From a bacterium (GTDB taxonomy: Bacteria; Planctomycetota; UBA1135; UBA2386), in assembly GCA_030432695.1 (NCBI GenBank), contig JAUILN010000001.1:434001-498000 (forward strand): a DNA stretch of 64,000 nt, read 5' to 3'. The notes beneath the pieces were generated by a model, which was not told the DNA's origin, searched no databases, and saw only the letters and a program-made list of their open reading frames with translations. Position 1 is the first letter of the stretch. The number at the start of each line of letters is the position of its first letter. The translations under genes were made by a program, and so were the position numbers. Below are positions 56,957 to 64,000 of the stretch, piece after piece.

Positions 56957-58642
56957 CTACCTGCCGATCGTCAGCAGCAGCTCGTCGGTCGGCAGCACAC
57001 CCGCGGCGTTCAGGTTCGGCCCCACCACGATCGCCTGGAAGTTGGCGGTCGCGCCGGCGAGGCTCGGCATGCTCGGGATCACGAACGGCAACGGCGTGCC
57101 GGCGGCCAGCGGCGGGCTGATCGCCAGCGACGAGTCGGTGAGCAGGATGCAGCCTTCGAGGCCGGCAATGCTGGCGAGCGGGAGGCTGACCGGTTGGCCG
57201 GCGAGATAATACAGACCTGCGGTGCCCGGGGGCGCATCGACGACGTCGAGCGTGAACCGTTGGCCGACGTCAGGCAGTCCCGTGAAGCGCAGGCGCGGCA
57301 CCGAGCGGTCGAGGTCGAAGCGGTCGCCGTTGTCGACGTCGAACCACTCGTAGACGGTGGAGTTCGTTCCCGAGTTGCGCGGTAGGGCCGACAGGTCGAC
57401 TTCGGCCGGCGCGGTGCCGAGGCCGCCGCGGCTCAGGCCGATCAGCAAGGCGCGGCCGATGCCGACCGGCTCGAACGCGACGTCGAAGTAGAGGAACTGG
57501 ATCGTGCCGTCGGGTTCGACGCGGAGCTGGACGGTGTTGGCGAGCAGGCCCGAGGTCTTCGGTACTCCGGCCCAGGTGACGGTGAATGCGCCGGCGATCC
57601 GGTGGGCGTACACCTCGCCGACCACGCGCGGGTCGAGGTCGGTCCAGTACGGCGCGATCGTCGCGCCGGGTGCCGCGGCAAGCTCGCTCGGCGTCGGCGT
57701 GAAGTCCGATGACTGGAAGCCGGCCTCGAAGACCCGACCGTTCGAGTCGATCTCGAGCTGCTGGACCGCTGTGCCTCCCGGCAGCGGGAAGGTGAAGCCG
57801 AGCGGCTCCACGGTCGTCTGGTCGTCGCCGAGGCCCAGCGCGCGACCCTGCGCGAAGTCCCAGTCGGCGGTGCCGCCGTCGGTCACCACGTAGCCTCCCT
57901 GGCCATTCGGCGAGAAGGTGATCGCTCGCTCGATGCAGCCGCTGCGGCCCGGCTCGGCGATGCCGAACGACGGGTCGGGGACGGTGCCGCGGACCACCTG
58001 GTAGCCGCCCTGGCCGTTCGGCGTGAACACCAGCAGGCTGCCGGCGAGGTCGCAGCCGTTGGCGCCGCCGGGGAACAGCTCGTAGGCGGTCGGGTTCGCC
58101 GCCGACCACGTGCCAGCGGACAGGTCGGAGCTGCCCGGATCAGGCCCCTGCCCGTCGCTGACGCCTACGAGCCCGTCGAGCGCCGGCACCCGACTGTCGT
58201 AGAGCATCAGGATCTGGCCGGAGGCGAGCAGCTGCAGCTGCATCGTGAACTGGCGGGGCGAGAGCTGTTCGCGGACGTCGACCCAGGTGATCGTCGCGAC
58301 CCCGGGGTTGGTGGCGTCGAAGTAGATGCCGCCGTCGGCGACCAGGTCGTCCCAGAGGATCGCCAGCGACGGGGTGCCGCCGAGCAGTTCGCCGACGCTC
58401 TCACTCGGATCGCTGGTGCCCTGGCGGCCGAGGAAGACCCGGCCGTTGCTGTCCACGTCGACGGTGCTGAGTGCGGCGCCGCCGGGGAACGGGAAGGTGA
58501 TGCCGAGGGGGACGGCGCGGGCCAGCGCGTCGTCGCCGGCGCCGATCCAAGTGCCGACCGGGCGCCATTGGGCGGGGGCGAGCGGGGTGAGCAGGGGGAG
58601 CAGTGCGAGGGCACCGAGCGGGAGGGTTCTGCGGGACAGCAT
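56957..58642 (-). CDS. Secreted protein with two nidogen-like repeats
   Basis: This is a 561-residue exported protein with signal peptide MLSRRTLPLGALALLPLLTPLAPAQ. Two homologous modules of about 170 residues each contain PLGITFPFPGG or PLGFTFPLPGG, DVDSNGRVF or EIDSNGRVF, an ILWDDL or YWTDLD segment, ITWVDV or VTWAGV, and QLQLLASGQI or QLRVEPDGTI. This is the pattern of nidogen/NIDO-type domains of extracellular matrix proteins. Between the modules are two copies of FxPNGQGGYxV. The last 110 residues are a separate beta domain with one Cys (LEGCILLTDSSL). The start at 58642 is the only one preceding a proper signal peptide. Possible adhesion or matrix role. Confidence 0.82.
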   Translation of the reverse strand: MLSRRTLPLGALALLPLLTPLAPAQWRPVGTWIGAGDDALARAVPLGITFPFPGGAALSTVDVDSNGRVFLGRQGTSDPSESVGELLGGTPSLAILWDDLVADGGIYFDATNPGVATITWVDVREQLSPRQFTMQLQLLASGQILMLYDSRVPALDGLVGVSDGQGPDPGSSDLSAGTWSAANPTAYELFPGGANGCDLAGSLLVFTPNGQGGYQVVRGTVPDPSFGIAEPGRSGCIERAITFSPNGQGGYVVTDGGTADWDFAQGRALGLGDDQTTVEPLGFTFPLPGGTAVQQLEIDSNGRVFEAGFQSSDFTPTPSELAAAPGATIAPYWTDLDPRVVGEVYAHRIAGAFTVTWAGVPKTSGLLANTVQLRVEPDGTIQFLYFDVAFEPVGIGRALLIGLSRGGLGTAPAEVDLSALPRNSGTNSTVYEWFDVDNGDRFDLDRSVPRLRFTGLPDVGQRFTLDVVDAPPGTAGLYYLAGQPVSLPLASIAGLEGCILLTDSSLAISPPLAAGTPLPFVIPSMPSLAGATANFQAIVVGPNLNAAGVLPTDELLLTIGR

Positions 58643-58721
58643 CGGGTCGTCTGGAAGGAGGGTCCGGGTGACGCACCGAATGGGTGGGCCACGGTCCACG
58701 ATTCCTGGATACCCGCGGCTG

Positions 58722-60152
58722 TCAGCGATCCTCGGTGCGCGACTCGATCCGCAACGTGCCGAGGTCGTGGCGGCCTCGCTCGAAGCCGTTGGGGAAGCGG
58801 TGCACGACCTTGCCGCGCGCCTTGCGATCGACGAGTTGCGTGAACTCGAGTTCGTCCAATGTGGTCGGGATCGAGGAGCTGCCGACGAGGATCCGGAACC
58901 GGCCGTCGTCATCCAGCATGGCGGTGCGGCCGGAGCTGCCGCTCTCGCCGCGGAGCAGGTAGTTGGCGCTCGATCGTCCGACGAGCGGGAGGCCCGCGGC
59001 GTCGACCAGCCGGCCGGTGAGCAGCATCGCCTCGCCCGCGTCGAACACGATCTCCTGCCGCTCGCCGTCGCGCTTCGCGCTGGTGGGCCGCAGGTGGAGT
59101 TCGCCGTCGTAGTCGTCGAACCAGACCCAGAGCTGGAAGCGGTAGTCGAGGGTGACCCAGGGGAAGCGGGCCTCGCCGTCGACGAGGCGGGCGAGCGGCG
59201 AGCTGTACTGTGGGATCGAGAAGTCGCCGGGCATCTTGGGCCACGGCTTGAGGCCGACCTTGCCGGTGAGGCCCGGGCCGAGGCCGACGACGCGGACCAC
59301 GACCTCGCAATGGGGCGGGAGGTGGAGGTCGACGATGTCGTCGAGGTCGTGGGTGAGTGGGACCCGGACGGTGACCGGATCCTCGGCGGGGATCACGGCG
59401 GCGGCGTAGACCGGACCGGCGCCGCCCTTGCGCATGTTGCGGTCGCGCAGCTCGCTCCAGCCCCAGAGCCGCGACAGTCCGTCGGCGTCGCTGAGCGCGT
59501 GGCCCCACCGCACGCCGGGGAGGCCGGACCCGGCGAGCTGGACCGGGACGTCCGCCACCGGCCGCTCGAACTGGTCGAGGACGCGGACCCGCAGGGGCGA
59601 CCGGCGAACGAGTCGGATCTCGGCCTCAGCCGTGCCGGTCTCGACGCGTTCGAAGCCGTAGCGAGTGGTCGCGCCTTCGATCTCGCGCGCGACCAGCCAG
59701 GTCCACGACTCGGGGCGGGGCAGCGAGGCGATGCCCTGGTCGTCGGTCACCGCGCGTGCGGGGGACTCGAGCGTGAGCAGGTGCTCCGGGTCGACGGCGA
59801 GCTCGGTGTCCGAGAGCTGCAGCCACTCGAGCGCGGTCACGTCCGTGGGGGTGATCGCGACGACCTCGGTGCCGGTCGCGGCGGGCGCGCCGTCGCGGTG
59901 GACGACCTTCACGGTGAGCCGCAGCGGCGCCGGAGCGACCGGTTGGCGGAGGTCCGAGCCGGTGTCCGTCGCATCCGCGCTGCTGTCCGGGGCAGCGGCG
60001 CGGTTCGCGCCCGCCGCTGACTCCGCCGCGTTGACCCGCTCGTCGGTGCGATCCCGATGCTCCTGCGGGACTCGAGGCCAGGAGCTTTGAGCCAGGAACC
60101 AGCCGGCGGTGATCAGGGCGGCGAGTGCGACGGCGAGGAGGAGCCGGGTCAT
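58722..60152 (-). CDS. Membrane-anchored carboxypeptidase-regulatory-like protein
   Basis: This is a 476-residue protein with one N-terminal transmembrane helix ([22 protein letters not shown]), an Ala/Asp-rich linker (about 25-75) and an extracytoplasmic beta-rich part made of carboxypeptidase-regulatory-like modules ([61 protein letters not shown]). No enzymatic motif is seen. It is similar in plan to the larger protein at 35072. It lies 45 bp after the isocitrate dehydrogenase hairpin on the same strand and 80 bp before the nidogen-like gene. Confidence 0.82.
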   Translation of the reverse strand: MTRLLLAVALAALITAGWFLAQSSWPRVPQEHRDRTDERVNAAESAAGANRAAAPDSSADATDTGSDLRQPVAPAPLRLTVKVVHRDGAPAATGTEVVAITPTDVTALEWLQLSDTELAVDPEHLLTLESPARAVTDDQGIASLPRPESWTWLVAREIEGATTRYGFERVETGTAEAEIRLVRRSPLRVRVLDQFERPVADVPVQLAGSGLPGVRWGHALSDADGLSRLWGWSELRDRNMRKGGAGPVYAAAVIPAEDPVTVRVPLTHDLDDIVDLHLPPHCEVVVRVVGLGPGLTGKVGLKPWPKMPGDFSIPQYSSPLARLVDGEARFPWVTLDYRFQLWVWFDDYDGELHLRPTSAKRDGERQEIVFDAGEAMLLTGRLVDAAGLPLVGRSSANYLLRGESGSSGRTAMLDDDGRFRILVGSSSIPTTLDELEFTQLVDRKARGKVVHRFPNGFERGRHDLGTLRIESRTEDR

Positions 60153-60196
60153 GGTGCGCCGTCAACGCCGGCGCCGCCGGCCTGGTTCCTTCGGAC

Positions 60197-60229
60197 CTTT
60201 ACAACTGGTGCCTGGCACCGGGTGTAAGA
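60197..60229. repeat. Palindromic hairpin repeat, copy 3 (terminator of icd)
   Basis: The core TGGTGCCTGGCACCG (60206-60220) is the same GGTGCC-T-GGCACC dyad as in copies 1 and 2. The outer arm differs here (TTTACAAC / GGGTGTAAG) but still pairs, with one mismatch and some G-U pairs. On the minus strand it begins 5 bp after the icd stop, the position of a terminator. Confidence 0.85.
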
Positions 60230-60234
60230 GTTCG

Positions 60235-64000
<3,766 letters not shown>

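Overview
The window is 64 kb of uniformly GC-rich bacterial chromosome. It most likely comes from a planctomycete (Planctomycetota). The evidence is two DUF1549/DUF1553 + DUF1501 gene pairs, four exported Cys-type sulfatase genes, a BlaI + M56 peptidase pair, a long cobalamin-dependent ribonucleotide reductase, and many large secreted proteins built from repeats (FG-GAP/VCBS, beta-helix, carboxypeptidase-regulatory-like, nidogen-like). I see no rRNA, tRNA, CRISPR array, insertion sequence or prophage. No genus can be named from sequence alone.

Layout. 0.4-9.4 kb: housekeeping genes, namely a small membrane protein with an 11-residue poly-Gln tract, class II ribonucleotide reductase nrdJ with a tandem-repeat leader, a PBP4-type D,D-carboxypeptidase, an inositol-phosphatase-family enzyme, and a sulfatase. 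9.4-24 kb: secreted and lipoprotein genes, including a dienelactone hydrolase, a DUF1549/DUF1553-DUF1501 operon, a matrixin-like metalloprotease, a beta-helix protein, a single chain holding two complete sulfatase domains, and an internally duplicated exported protein. 23.7-32.4 kb: a minus-strand block with the second DUF1549/DUF1553-DUF1501 operon, a BlaI/M56 pair and an ArsR/SRPBCC pair. Each regulator is preceded by dyad operators that can be read directly. 32.6-37.5 kb: a membrane C39-like peptidase, an arylsulfotransferase-like lipoprotein and a carboxypeptidase-regulatory-like membrane protein. 37.7-40.9 kb: a two-gene McrB-like AAA+ ATPase plus DUF2357/PD-(D/E)XK-like partner, overlapping at GTGA and ending in a hairpin. 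This is the best candidate for a little-described system, probably anti-phage. 40.9-50 kb: sulfatase, two DUF2383-like paralogues around an aldo/keto reductase, a 1,131-residue protein of unknown function, and another sulfatase. 50-57 kb: two large FG-GAP/VCBS proteins with an exported Cys-rich DnaJ-zinc-finger-like protein between them. 57-64 kb: nidogen-like repeat protein, membrane-anchored regulatory-like protein, monomeric isocitrate dehydrogenase, and an ABC-F ATPase cut by the right edge.

How the genes fit together. The sulfatases, DUF1501/DUF1549 pairs, arylsulfotransferase-like protein, metalloprotease and Ca-binding repeat proteins suggest a cell that processes sulfated and proteinaceous polymers outside the cytoplasm. 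Transcription is organised in short operons with overlapping stop/start codons (TGATG, ATGA, GTGA). Three copies of a GGTGCC-N-GGCACC hairpin sit just after stop codons and probably act as terminators or a dispersed palindromic repeat. The strongest regulatory signal is a ladder of five GTAGnnCTAC-type sites spaced exactly 21 bp apart in front of blaI.
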